Below, one piece after another: positions 22,414 through 33,312 of a stretch of 64,000 bases of DNA. This DNA comes from Tenodera sinensis. Lineage: Eukaryota > Arthropoda > Insecta > Mantodea > Mantidae. The stretch spans positions 277,414,388 through 277,478,387 of the forward strand of contig CM060964.1 in assembly GCA_030765045.1 (NCBI GenBank). The letters run 5' to 3'. Each line of letters begins with the position of its first letter. The first letter of the stretch is position 1. The translations under genes and the position numbers were made by a program. Under the pieces are notes generated by a model. It was not told the origin of the DNA. It saw only the letters and a program-made list of their open reading frames with translations, and made no database searches.

Positions 22414-23059
22414 AGTGCAACTGGCCAACAAGTAGAAGAGAAAGGGAGAACAGAGGTTAAGAGAATGAAATTATTTAAAAGGAGGAACATGGGAAGGCTT
22501 TTTTGCAAAACTTAAACTTAAAGGTAGGATAGAGGTAGCCATTAAGCAGGAAATATGGGAGTTACTGGTAACAAGATCAGGGACAGGAATGGAAATAAGG
22601 AAATCTTATCAAGTAAAGGAGATCAGAAGAAGACTGATAGTCAAAACCTGATGATCAGCAAGTGGGAAAAGCTAATCCAAATATTTGATTTATTTAATAT
22701 TGGATGTACAAACTCTCTGTCTTAATCTTCAATTGTGGATGGTGCTGGCATGATAATGTATGCACATCTCTTAATCTTGGAATTCCACACATATGTTAGT
22801 AATGATACTGATTTTTTTGCTATGCCTGGGCACACATATACAGGGAACGTTACTGGATGCTCTGTTCCCAGGCTGCAAGAACCAAAGTCCTTATATCTGC
22901 TGGTTTGAGGTGGGTGTTTATTGTCCAGGGAAGGAATTGTTCATCGTCAACATGAACAGCAGGACACTGAACTTCTGGAAGAGGCAGACAGCAACCCCTT
23001 TCAGCATATTCTACAATTATAAGTAATTCTAATTTCTCTTGTCAAACTGCACATCTTGT

Positions 23060-23650
23060 GGTGTTAGACAGCTAAGAAGCAGAGTATTAGGGACGATCAA
23101 AGATGGCACTTTGCATTTGCATAAGAAAATGGTAACCATAACTGAAATGGGGTTATATTCACAGATGGTTATATTGCTGCCTAAAAATGGGAGGAAAGTA
23201 ATTGCTCCAGGGGAAAAAGTTACAATGAAAAATACATGGCACAAATGGATCACCTAGGTCACGTATCAGTGTTATGTTGGAGGTTGGATGTTTACAGGAT
23301 AGTCTAGGTGTATTGATGCCTTATTAAATAGCCAGTAGTATAAAGACATCCTCAAAAACATCATGGTTCCTTCTGTTAAGGACTAGATATCTCGATGGAA
23401 TTATTGAATTCCAGCAGAATAACCACCCTGTCCACACAAGTCAGCAGGTTTCAAACTGGTTCTGCAAAGGAAGGATATCACAGTGATTGATTGGCCTCCT
23501 TGCTGACTTGGTTTCAATCGTATTGAGAATGTGTGGGCAGAGGTGAAGAAAGTTTTAGTGTTAAATTGGTCTACAAGACAAAATAGGTTTTATGGGGTCA
23601 AATACAGGAAGCATGTGAGGAAGTATCCTCTTGTGAAAATTTGACTAGGA
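23060..23650 (+). pseudogene. Tc1-like transposase relic
   Basis: Read in shifting plus frames: WHFAFA, then VIFTDG (first catalytic Asp), SYNEKYMAQ, a hydrophobic turn, IEFQQNNHPVHTS (second catalytic Asp changed to Asn), and IENVWAEVKKVL with the Glu of the DDE triad, preceded by DWP. This is the order of a Tc1-type DD34E transposase. Several stops and frameshifts plus the lost Asp make it inactive. An open stretch just upstream (22793-23020) shows nothing I can assign to it. Confidence 0.65.
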
Positions 23651-23930
23651 ATTTGATATTCATGCCCCTTTAGAATGAAATCAGTAATAGAAGCAGAGGG
23701 TTTACGTACTTGATATTAAGTTAATATCTATTTTTATTTGCTTTTTCATTTAAGAATATAACATTTACATACTTGATATTTAGTTTGAAAACCAAAAGGA
23801 GTGTTTCAGATTTTATGTGTGAGCATAAACACCTTGAAATCAAATAAGCCTTAGGAATTGGAAATTATATTATAATATATGTAATAAACATTACATTTTA
23901 CTGCAACAAAAAATAAATAAATAAAAAAAG

Positions 23931-24006
23931 TTGTTGTTGTTAGCTAATGCTGGATTTCTGACAATGAAGTCATTAATCCTCTTGCTCTCCAATATTTTTC
24001 ATTGAT
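23931..24006 (-). mobile_element. I-type LINE B tail fragment
   Basis: The reverse complement matches the last 70 bp of 39030-39541 (tattggagagtaagagg... ctaacaacaac). The GTTGTTGTTGTT run at the left is its tail. No target duplication was found. Confidence 0.65.
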
Positions 24007-24039
24007 ATTGAAGAGAGCAATAGCAGTAATAGTAACAGC

Positions 24040-24480
24040 TTTTTAGAGAGCACCATATTTTTATGTTTTGGCAGTCACATCGCTCTCTCACAACCCCCAG
24101 AATGTCTGGAGGACCACACCTGTCGTTGGTTTACGGGTCTCACCGACCTGACCGGGAGAGTTATCAAAATAAATTCACCGACCATATCCTCTGATCACCA
24201 GTCTGAGGACGTATTACATGCCATGACAGGTTAGCATGTTAGGGGTTAAGATTTTATAGAGAAATTAGAGAAATGGAGAGGTTGGAAAAATAAAGACTCC
24301 CTAGCCCTCGGGAACCCTAATAGCATCGGGGTCGGAAGAGAACAAGAGATGACCAAGGTAAGGCCAGATAGAAAAGTTACAGTGAGGAGCAAAACACCAG
24401 TAAGTGGAAGTAATGTTCTGCTCAGCTTGGGTACCTTGTGGTTGCTATTCACATATCCCCTAGACGGAGACCCCTAGTCT
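24040..24480. other. GC-richer block of unknown nature
   Basis: About 440 bp that are visibly less AT-rich than the flanks, with segments such as ggtctcaccgacctgaccgg and gacggagacccctagtctg. No ORF, inverted ends or second copy is visible. It could be a piece of an LTR or a domesticated repeat. Confidence 0.3.
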
Positions 24481-24499
24481 GTGTACAAAGGTAGTATTT

Positions 24500-25340
24500 G
24501 TATAAGTAGGTATACTTCTTAAGAATACTAATTTCTTTACTACAAGCAATGGCGATGTAATTACAGCCCCTACATAATTAACCGAACAGAAATTAAACAT
24601 GCCTAAATTAAGCTGTTTATTTCAGCTACTTTATTCATGTAGTGTGCTTTTTCGGTTTATTCCATAATTTGCTCTTAATGAGCTGATGTTCTACCAAAAG
24701 CAGTACATATATACATAGGTATACAGTTTTGGTGTGTAGTGGTAGCTTAACATATAAATAAGATTTAAAAAAGTATATTTTATAGTAATATAGAATAGGT
24801 AAATTTAATATTTAATAAAATTTACAACTATACATTTATAACAATATAGGATACATTTGTAGTAATGCAATTTTGACTCGTGCAGGTACTGTAGTGAAGT
24901 TTCATTAGAAATGTGTGCTTTTAATATGCAATAAGTAGGTAATTTATCTACAGAGGCTAAGAGAAATATTTGAATAATATAATAGATAACATTACATGTA
25001 TTATAAACAACATAATATTTATTTGACAGTGTTGAAGTTTTAAACATATAATCATTAATCTTTTGCATCTCAGAAACTATATTTAAAATATCACATTACA
25101 TGTATTTATCACACAAACTGTACTGTATTTATTCTACTGTCCCTCTTATTGGATAAGAGATAAAGATAAGAGATAAAGTAAACACTTGGGATACAAACCT
25201 TGATAGGCATCAGTAAGTACATGCTTATAATTGCTGTGCTGTCAATGCATATTCAGTAGCTGGAGCTCAAAATGAAAGGTGGCAGTAGAGCAAAGCTAAA
25301 GGCACACATCCAGAGAGACCGTGTGAAGCAGCCTTGGAAA
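24500..25340. other. AT-rich intronic DNA
   Basis: No gene or known element. A direct run of GATAAGAGATAAAG repeats lies near 25154-25178. Confidence 0.5.
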
Positions 25341-25561
25341 TGGTTTGGACTTCGACAAACATATGCTTCAAGAGTTTGCTATACGGCGTAGGGTTTTAGA
25401 TGGCACATTAGCTGAACCAATGCATGCACACGGTGGCTGTACTGCTGCCAAGTGTGCGGCAGAGAGTGGAAGTTATGGGGAGAGAACGAGGAAAGGAACA
25501 TTTGTCGTGCCACAAATTGCCAGAACACAAACTTACGCAGCAAAGGATAATGATGATAACA

Positions 25562-25726
25562 TTATAAACTGTAACACTCAATATGAACGTACTTGTTTAC
25601 ACGTACTTCCTCAGATGCCAATTCCTTAAAAAAACTGTACACTTTAAAAATAATATTTCTGGCCTGAGAGCGGAGTACTTTACCCTTAGTACCTGTGCCA
25701 CTGGTACCAGGCTTTGAAAGTGACAT
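25562..25726 (-). pseudogene. transposase N-terminal fragment
   Basis: 54 codons from ATG complement 25724-25726 to a stop. KGKVLRSQARNIIFKVYSFF resembles the N-terminal helix-turn-helix region of a Tc1/mariner-related transposase common in arthropod genomes, in which a basic VLxSQxR segment opens the protein. The frame closes shortly after. A different N-terminal fragment of what may be a related family lies at 41288-41690. Confidence 0.4.
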
Positions 25727-26284
25727 TGTTAACACTTCACTAAACACATGTGAATGTGTGAATTTTCTGTTTATTGTCACAGTTACACAAAGCACAATTT
25801 GCATTGTGAATTGGTCTTGAACGGAACTAAAGAATTCGCGCAACTGCAGTGATCCGTGGTCAGTTAATTTATTAACTAAATATACGCAGTTCCTAATGGC
25901 ACTTTGTAATGTCTTACTCCATAACTGCATAATGAAAAGGAATAAAACACACAGGCAAAATTGAAAGTTGCATACATAAGCATAAACACGAGAGTCAGTT
26001 GTTTCTTATCAAAGTGATAACTCGAGAACCATACGTCGTAGAAAAATGGCCTTTGTACAGGCTGCCTCAAAAATTCTTGCCGCATACACCAAGGCATATT
26101 AGAATGTCGAATTTCCAGTAATAATTTTGGGCGCATGAAAAAGAGAAATCTCTGTTGCTCATGCTTGTGCTATGCATTCCGAACTAGGCAACGCTGCACG
26201 ACTATGATAGGACAGTTGCTCTAGGCCAGCCCTCTTGAGCTCCACCTCATGTCCCTTCTAATACTGTACGCCTTACAATATTTT

Positions 26285-26500
26285 TTTTTGTCTCAGGCTG
26301 TACATTATCTGATAGAATGTAAGCAATTAATGCTATGTTGGAAAAAAGGTGGAATAAGTTGGATTATAAAATTGCAGCCATAAAGATGTTAACAGGGAAT
26401 TAGGAAAAGAGAATCAAAAGCATTTGGGAGTGTTCAAGGAGAGTAAAAGAAAACTGGGTCAGGAAAGTAAGGGATATAAGAAGAATATGACATACAGAAG
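26285..26500 (+). pseudogene. LINE family B 3' fragment
   Basis: Plus-strand reading LIECKQL, then IKLQP-like and RKVRDIRRI segments, matches the end of the ORF at 62488-64000 (TECKELALW... ARKVKSV). Several stops interrupt it. It is a 5'-truncated copy in the host intron. Confidence 0.6.
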
Positions 26501-26902
26501 AGGGAGAGGAAACAATATGAGATGTTGGTGAAAGGGCTACTCAGCAAACCTAAAAGGCTAGGGTGCCATGCAAGTTGAGTATAAAATTATCAGACAATTT
26601 GTACATAGTTAAACTAGGTATACAGGAACAAATAATCTACAAAAAGCTTTGTAAATTGAGTTGTCAAAACTCCTTTCATTCGTTTTTTTGTTCATTCATT
26701 CTGCTTTTGAAGTTGCCTAGTGTCTCAGCCAACAAAATGTGTTTGTAATATTATCAAACTGAAATAATTTCCAGCATATATCATAAGTTACTGGAAGTAC
26801 ATACAAAATAAGCTGTTATAGAATAATTTGTAAAATGGGCATGAAAATCAGACTGAATCAGAATACAAAATTAAAAAAGAATTATTTTATATTTACTCTT
26901 AT

Positions 26903-26965
26903 TAATATTGGAGAGCAAGAGGATTAATGACTTCATTGCCAGAAATCCAGCATTAGCTAACAACA
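26903..26965 (+). mobile_element. 63-bp I-type LINE B insertion with TSD
   Basis: Only the last 60 bp of the LINE B tail (ttggagagcaagagg... ctaacaaca) are present, but the flanks carry a perfect 14-bp duplication ATATTTACTCTTAT (26889-26902 and 26966-26979). It is a real, severely 5'-truncated retrotransposition event. Confidence 0.9.
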
Positions 26966-26979
26966 ATATTTACTCTTAT

Positions 26980-28445
26980 AGAAAATAACAGTGTTACAAT
27001 GTTTATAGCATATCAGTGTTGTAAACAAATTACAGTATTGCTAATAAAAATTGGATGTGTTAAGTTTACATGGCATGTTCTAGCCACTGTTGTTTATTTA
27101 TATGTAGCTTCTACAAACTATCCTTGGAAAAACTGTATACTTCTAATTTAAGTTCATTGGGATAAATGTTTGTGTAAATAGTTCCTTGCACATTTCATTA
27201 AAGGGAATAGTGATAATCAAATGGATATATGTGACCATGGAATTCCATGCTCCTTCCATGAGATCACAAGAAGACAACTAAAGGTTGGTAATATATCCAA
27301 AAATGAAATGACAATATATTGTATTTCATTGCATAACTGTCACCATCACACAATGGTCGCACCTTGATTTATAGACAAGGAATCAGGACTTGAGCATTTC
27401 ACTACATAATCATTGCATTAACATTCCAGTTGTTCACTGTTGAAAAATAATGTGCCACCACTACAAGCTGTTAGGTTCGTGGCAGAGAGTACAGGGTATG
27501 TAGCATATTGTAATTCATTATTGATGTCATCAGTTTGCTGATTGCCGAGATGGTGACTAGACCATCAATGAATCTGATTGGTTCTAGTAGTGAAATTGCG
27601 GGAATTAGCAGGCATGACTAAACGTTAATCAAATGAAACTGTAAGGGATAGGAACCATTTGGTTAGCACGTGCCAAGTCAATAACAATTTTTTTTCTTAA
27701 ATTCTGTGTAGCTGTTTGTTTCTATAATTGTTCTAATGAGTGCTTATTTTGTGAAACATCAGTATGGGGAAACAGTAGGTTTTAAACTAAGTGATTGTAT
27801 TCGCGGAACAGAATGGTAATCGAGCTGCAGAAAGGTAGTTTACTGTGAGTGAAAATCTTATAAGAAACTGGCATAAAGTGGAAGTGCAACTGGAATCTAC
27901 AAGCTATTTAACTTTTTTCCAGCCAAAGTACAGACTTATTTAGTAATCTGATATCAACTTCTGTTAAAAGGTACATGCAATTCAAGAGTATCGTAAATGC
28001 TTTTGAAATAATAGATGAGTCTTAATTCAGTACATCCAAAGTTACAGTTTATTTGTTTTAATTATTTTTTAATTTACTGGAGTAGGCATTCACGTTAAGG
28101 TGTAGTGTCACTTTTGTTTCCCCTCCTTCTGCTCTCCTTTCTTTTCAGCTACAAACAACGTAACATGGCCGTGCTTCAGTATGCTTGAACTTGCTCTTAC
28201 TCCCATTACCTTACACAGTTGCTGAAAGTGAACATGGCCATTCTTAAATAGTTTGTTCTGTGCATAATGGTTGCTGTGTGTATTTTTGATTTATGAAAAA
28301 AACATAACAAATGTGACAATAATGTGGTGAAACATGGTGTTGAAAAATTCAAACCAATAACAACAGATATCTTAAAAATGAAATAAATTAACATTTATTT
28401 GAAATAAATTAACGTTTATTTGAAATAAATTGTTTCAAAGATTTT
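26980..28445. other. intronic DNA without recognised features
   Basis: No coding region, repeat or transposon end stands out. Weak palindromic segments near 27540-27600 were not convincing. Confidence 0.4.
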
Positions 28446-28449
28446 TTTG

Positions 28450-28620
28450 TGTAGTATGCCTTTTTCTATCTCTTATGGTTTACAGCCTTCAGAATGGAAA
28501 AGACTTCATGGGCTATTTCCAGAAAATTCAAGATATACATTATACTTATCATGTAAGTATCTTAAATATATAGTATTTTAATCAAAATCGTTAAGCCGGT
28601 GTTCAACTTTTGGTCCAAAG
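28450..28620 (+). repeat. unclassified repeat U1, partial copy
   Basis: 28465-28545 aligns with 54337-54420 (tctcttatg... aaattcaagatata), and 28560-28590 aligns with 22180-22210 (tatagtattttaatcaaaat). The good splice-like sites inside it (TTTACAG at 28485, CATGTAAGT at 28551) are therefore repeat-borne. Confidence 0.55.
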
Positions 28621-29430
28621 CATTGTGTACAACAAAAGCACATCGTGAGACATCGAGAGTTCGATACAATTTTGTTCCATACAATTTCTATCCTATCTTT
28701 TGTATCCAACCTGTTTGTTTACAATGCAATTGAGTTGCATCTAATTTTTTCATCCAGCAACTTGAAAATAGCCATCAAGCTGTAAGGTAACAATATGGTG
28801 AACTGCGCAGGCATCATGTAGTCAACCGTTGTGTAAGTATGGCTCATGGCACTTCTAATGTGATGGGTATTTTAATAAAATGTTTAGTTTTTTTCTGGAA
28901 GATTCATTAACAGTTTTTCATGACCATTAACATATATTACTGAGATGGTTATTACATAGCTATATTTCATAAATAATAAGAAATCCAGTTAACAGTATGT
29001 GTAAATTTTATGTTATGAGTTCAAATCTGTCCATCCATACTAAGATTAAAACCGTTACAATTGTTCCTTATCTCTTTTGCATTTGTCTCATATTTGTGTC
29101 CTGCTGAGTAATTTTGCCTTCGACACGATGTAAAAGGTTGAGAAATAAATTTTTGTCAATTTGTAGAAAATTGTGATAGTTTTCTGGGTCCTCTAACGAT
29201 AATTCGTTTTGTAGTAGACCCACTATACCTCGGCCTGTGTCCTGTTCTCATGACCGATTCCACAGCATCTTTTACTTGTAATATATCGTTTCTTCCTACT
29301 GAGACTTGTGGAAATATATCCCAAACCTATACTTAATATAGCAATCACTAAATTAATATTTTCGTCTGCCATGTTTATTTCTTATGCTTGTTACATAAAC
29401 AGTCATTTGTATTGGACCAAAATGAATCAT

Positions 29431-30078
29431 AAGGTTTGTTCCAACAAGCGGTTCTGAACGCCTTCCAAACTAATACCAACATTTTCTTATGCACATGTTC
29501 AATTGAGCACGCTCTCAGAATTAATCCAGAATTTTGTATGGTTGCATTTCTTGAATCATTATCAGTCTGTGATTCTGAATAACCTGAGCATGTGTTGTAG
29601 GCTATACAATGTTTGTTCCAACACGATCCAGAATCATTTCTGTTATCTGAGCATGCGCCATAGCTAAGCAGTGTTCTAACATGACAGAAAATCCTTCAGA
29701 CCTGGTTCTGAACTTCAAACTTGCTGTTCCAACATTTTGGGAACTAGTTAAGAACCAGTGAAATCAGTTCTTGGTCAAAAGCAGGAACTGCAAAGTCTGG
29801 AAATGTGCAAATCGCATAGACTAATAGCCCACTACGTGTGCACAGTTATTCAGAATTAAAGATTAATGATGGTTCAAGTAATGTTCCAACCTGTAGGTCT
29901 GTTTCAACAAGCTGTTCTGAAAGTGTTCCGAACTAATACCAACATTTTCTTATGCAGGTGCAAAGCCGAGCGTGCTCTTGGAACTAGTTCAGAATTTTTG
30001 TCATGTTGCAATCCTACTTAGATATGTGCATACTCAGATAATGCAGAACTGATTCTGGATCATGTTGGAAGAAACCTA
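29431..30078. mobile_element. MITE-like cluster with repeated termini
   Basis: GGTTTGTTCCAACAAGCGG at 29433 recurs as a diverged direct copy at 29897 (29433-29545 versus 29897-30011). A second terminus at 29609 (gtttgttccaacacgatcc) recurs inverted at 30029-30078. The pattern suggests a nested pair of non-autonomous DNA elements with long inverted ends. No transposase was found. Confidence 0.5.
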
Positions 30079-30199
30079 TAGTGTGTCACTGTTGCTTTTG
30101 TGTGCATTCCATTGGATACAACAAGTTTGGTCAAAAAAGTTGAACTGTGGGATGCTGACTTTAGCCATCCTTAAGAAAATCAGGAAAAATGTTCCATGT

Positions 30200-30290
30200 A
30201 GAGAGTAATTTGGAGCGAAGGAATTTTCTGAAAAATCTTTGTGTCACAAGTTTGGAAAATACTGAATTTAAATATGAAGATTGATGTCTA
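30200..30290 (+). repeat. unclassified repeat U2, copy 2
   Basis: Aligns with 22255-22345 and with the reverse complement of 33200-33312. It is diverged and has no target duplication. Confidence 0.45.
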
Positions 30291-30507
30291 TACAAATGTT
30301 TCATTTTTGCGTTATTCTGTTCATTGACACACCTAGGCACGTGCACCGACACTTTTTTCTAAACATTCTTTCTTTGGATTCGTGGGTTTTCAAATGGTGA
30401 AATATGAATATCAGTTGGTTTGAATGCAGTACTTCCTCTTGTCTACTTGGTATGTGGTAGAGAAAGCAAAAATATATGTTTGTTAATAATATTTGTTTGT
30501 TAATTAG

Positions 30508-30754
30508 GTGTCTTCCCATGAGTGAGTATGAGGAGTTGCAACTCTTGAATCAGTTGCGCAAGGTATCTTCAATGAATGATGCACCAGTAGCTGTGAGACG
30601 ATTATGCGGCAAATTGACAGTCCGCAAGCTCAAGAGAGAACGAGGCTTGCCCCTTTTTGACATAGATTTACCTAACTATAGAAGATATGGTCGAGGTCAT
30701 ATACATCATTCTGGTTATGGAGCTGCTGATGAAAGAGTGTTGGACAGGTTTCGG
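30508..30754 (+). CDS. host gene, downstream internal exon
   Basis: Follows acceptor TTAATTAG and ends at donor CGG|GTAAGG. The 82 codons after the shared Arg read CLPMSEYEELQLLNQLRKVS, then VRRLCGKLTVRKLKRERG, LPLFDIDLPNYRRYGRG and ADERVLDRFR. There are no stops, the sequence has balanced composition with a basic middle, and no copy exists elsewhere in the window. Phase 2 at its start fits the donor at 16683. It ends at phase 0. The next exon was not found in the remaining 33 kb, so it may be beyond the window or too short to see. I do not recognise the protein or any domain. Confidence 0.65.
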
Positions 30755-31223
30755 GTAAGGTGAACTATACAGTACAAAACTCTAAAGCTGGTCAAGGAAA
30801 AGGAGGGGAAAAGAGAAGAGAAACAAAAGTTTACATAATATACTATAACTCTAAGCAGTTTCAATATCAAAATACGTGCCAAGATAAAAGCCTTGCTTTT
30901 CTGCAGGTATGTAATAACTAGAGGGCGTATTTCTGCATATTTGTGTGTTTTATTCCTTCAAATATAAACAAATGCATGGAAGGAGGAAAATGTTTCATGT
31001 CATTTGGAATTAATTGGCAAAGTTTTATAGTGCATAGAAATGCATATTCATGGGATTAGCGCATATTTTATTAATATGTGCATATATTACACTTTTTCTC
31101 CATTTAATGTTAAAATATTAGTTTTTATCCAGTAAAATGACAAGTTCATGCTTTATTGTCATGTTTTTGCAAATTAAGATAATTTTAAGGCAAGAGATTT
31201 CTTCTGGGCTTTAAAGCCATGGT

Positions 31224-31256
31224 ATGCTGGAATTTCTACACCTGCGGTGGACATCA
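31224..31256 (-). ncRNA. degraded hammerhead-like motif, left arm
   Basis: The minus strand reads CCGATGA, then GTCCACCGCAGGTG. The counterpart of the right-arm sequence after stem II is deleted, including the cleavage site. It is a relic. Confidence 0.4.
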
Positions 31257-31666
31257 TCGGTGACATAGTCATAGTCTTCTCGGTGAAGGTTAAGTTACAA
31301 CAGAATCGTTTATGACTGGAGGTGCTGTATTTATATGTGGGCCGCTCACACGGGATTGGCTGAGCTTGAGCGGGAGGTATGTGTTAGATGGGTGGGTCGT
31401 TCTGATTGGCTGGCTTCTTCTTCATTGCTGATTGGTTTACGTGATTTTTCTGCATTAGTGCTTCTTTTTTTATGTTTGAGTATCGGATGCCAGGTTTTGT
31501 TCAATTTTAGAGTTTCTTCCTTTCTGTTAAAATTATTATCATAATTACAATACTTCCGCTCAAGCCCAGCCAATCCCGTGTGAGCGGCCCACATATAAAT
31601 ACGGCACCTCCAGTCATAAATGATTCTGTTGTAACTGAACCTTCACCAAGAAGACTCAAGACTACG

Positions 31667-31708
31667 CCACTGATGATGTCCACCGCAGGTGTGGACGTAA
31701 CGTCTGGA
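31667..31708 (+). ncRNA. hammerhead-like motif, right arm
   Basis: Core CTGATGA at 31670-31676, stem II GTCCAC/GTGGAC (31678-31683 and 31691-31696) with a 7-nt loop, then GTAA where GAAA is required, then ACGTC with the predicted cut after 31704. Stem I is CCA/TGG. The A13 position is T, so it is probably inactive. Confidence 0.55.
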
Positions 31709-31834
31709 CCTCAAAATTCCAGCAGACCACTGTTTTTAAGCCCGGAAGAAATCTCTTGCCTTAATTCTAACTCGGGCCGTGAAAGCTTCCGACTACTCAT
31801 AAGATAATTTTGTTTTCATAGAAAGCCAGCATCC

Positions 31835-32183
31835 CTATGTCCTATATCAAATATTTGCCTTTTCGCACAACAGTGACAATGCTGCAGGGGTCTGCAGTTT
31901 CAAACCTCAACAGGTCAATAGAGCAATCTGGCCTGAACCATTTCAGAAGAAAGGAACGTGCCTGCCAACAATGGACAGTTGGTGGTAATTTCCTTGTTTT
32001 CGTTTTCAACTGGCAATATTCTTTGAAGTTTGAAAATCAGTTTATTGTACATTATTGTTGACCACAATTGTTGGCAAAACAAAGCAGGAAATTGAAGCCA
32101 GGAATCCAGGACTTATGTTTATTTTTATTATAACATGGTGAATCTGAAAAAGAATTTGTTATTCTGTGAGTGACATAGCTTCT
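31835..32183 (+). other. middle of hAT B, no clear coding region
   Basis: A 74-codon open frame (31837-32061) lies here, but it has no hAT motif. I treat it as degraded transposase DNA. Confidence 0.3.
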
Positions 32184-32322
32184 TTGCGATACTCCCCTAT
32201 GACCTCATGTGAAGTGGAGAGATCATTCTCTTCATTTAAACACATTTTAAGTGACAGAAGGAAAGGCCTTCTACCAGAAAATTTAGAAAAATATTTGGAT
32301 ATTTATTGTAACAAAAATTGAC
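32184..32322 (+). pseudogene. hAT B transposase C-terminus
   Basis: Reads LRYSPMTSCEVERSFSSFKH, then ILSDRRKGLLPENLEKYLDIY and a stop. This is the hAT dimerisation region with the catalytic Glu (CEVERSFS). The same layout in hAT A (CDVERSF... MENLEKVFVVH) and the similar terminal repeats show the two are related. The rest of the protein is gone. Confidence 0.75.
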
Positions 32323-32915
32323 AAGTGATTGATCGTTAAATGATTGTTGACTTATACTTCATATTAATTAGTTAATTACATATAAGATTAATGAGAATGA
32401 CATAAAATTAATTAATTTCAATTAGGAGTAAAAGAGTCAAAATATTACAGTTGTTGGTTTATAAAAAATAAAATTTGAGGAAATAATGTATTTTACTATT
32501 AGAAGAAAACACAATTTTGTGCATATTTCTTAATTTTAAGAGCATATTTTCAACTTTCTTGCTGCATAGTTGCATGCATATATTTGTGGTTTTTAGTGTA
32601 TATAAATCCGCCCTCTAGCAATAACAAACTTTTATTTATGACATTGAGAGGGAGTTAGTTCAAAGTAATCAGCAGTATTATTTTTCATGTCTTTCTACAA
32701 GAGAGGATAGAATGTATATGAGACTATTTTTTACTTTCTCCACTGTGCACCTAGTAGGTAAGTATTGCACTCCAACCAAAAATTTGATATTGAGATTTCA
32801 CCAGAAATACATGTTTTGAAGGCTTTCTGAATACAAAAAAAATACCATTAAAAAGAAAAGCATGTGTGAACAGCATAACTAAAAGATAAAAACTCTGATA
32901 AATACCAAACTCTGA

Positions 32916-33197
32916 TGGTAATTATTATTTATTTATCCCAACAAACTTTCTGTTGGTGTTTTTAAACACAAAGCCATGTGTGGGCAATGTTTGAGAGGTA
33001 GAACCAGAACTGAAAAACTCAATGTCACAACTGGGATTTGAACCACAGACCCTCCGCTTCTCAGGCGGGTTCTCTAACCATTAAGCTCCTGTGACAACCT
33101 GCCAGAAATGGTTAGAGCACCTGCCTGAGAAGCAGAGGGTCTGTGGTTCAAATCCCAGCTGTGATATTGAGTTTTTCAGTTCTGGTTCTACCTCTCA
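32916..33197 (-). mobile_element. foldback tRNA-derived SINE, 282 bp
   Basis: A minus-strand SINE with its tail at the left (attattatttattta, 32922-32936) is joined head to head with a second, plus-strand arm (33108-33197). Flanks are ACCAAACTCTGA (32904-32915) and ACCAAACTTTGA (33198-33209). The arms form a near-perfect palindrome around 33105. Both arms carry A- and B-box sequences (ggttagagca, ggttcaaatcc). The anticodon loop reads CTGAGAA, different from other copies. Confidence 0.8.
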
Positions 33198-33199
33198 AC

Positions 33200-33312
33200 C
33201 AAACTTTGAATTTAAGCTCAGCATCTTCCAAAAAAATAACACTAAGTTTTGAAAGAAAATTCCCCTACATCAAACTAGCCTTTACATGGAAAATTTTTGA
33301 AATTTTTTTCTC
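33200..33312 (-). repeat. unclassified repeat U2, copy 3
   Basis: The reverse complement aligns with 22255-22345 (tttggaagatgctgagctt). It sits directly beside the foldback SINE. Confidence 0.5.

Larger units (their letters stand above)
31187..31799 (-). mobile_element. palindromic Penelope-like remnant with 12-bp TSD
   Basis: Flanked by TAAGATAATTTT at 31175-31186 and 31800-31811. The left arm (31187-31385) is the reverse complement of the right arm (about 31555-31763), and about 170 bp separate them. The right side has an extra 36-bp extension (31764-31799) containing GGGCCGTGAAAGCTT. Inverted terminal repeats plus a one-sided extension are typical of Penelope-like elements. No RT or endonuclease remains. 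Both arms carry a hammerhead-type sequence. Confidence 0.7.
30919..32617 (+). mobile_element. hAT transposon B relic
   Basis: Ends TAGAGGGCGTATTT and, inverted, TAGAGGGCGGATTT. The 8-bp duplication is GTAATAAC at 30911-30918 against GCAATAAC at 32618-32625, one mismatch. Both subterminal regions hold many GCATAT motifs, as expected for transposase binding sites. Only the transposase C-terminus (32184-32322) is left. A palindromic Penelope remnant (31187-31799) was inserted later. Confidence 0.85.

Noticed and set aside
22255..22460. Frame ending in repeated HSLT
   Set aside because: Runs into a (CACT)n microsatellite; the first part is repeat U2.
22793..23026. 77-codon frame with many Cys and Trp
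   Set aside because: No recognisable domain; it lies just upstream of a Tc1 relic but matches no part of it that I can identify.
25345..25629. 94-codon frame in the host intron
   Set aside because: No recognisable domain or good splice context; overlaps a transposase relic on the other strand.
28486..28552. Possible 67-bp exon with acceptor TTTACAG and donor CATGTAAGT
   Set aside because: It would break the phase between the two host exons, and the sequence aligns with a non-coding repeat at 54337-54420.
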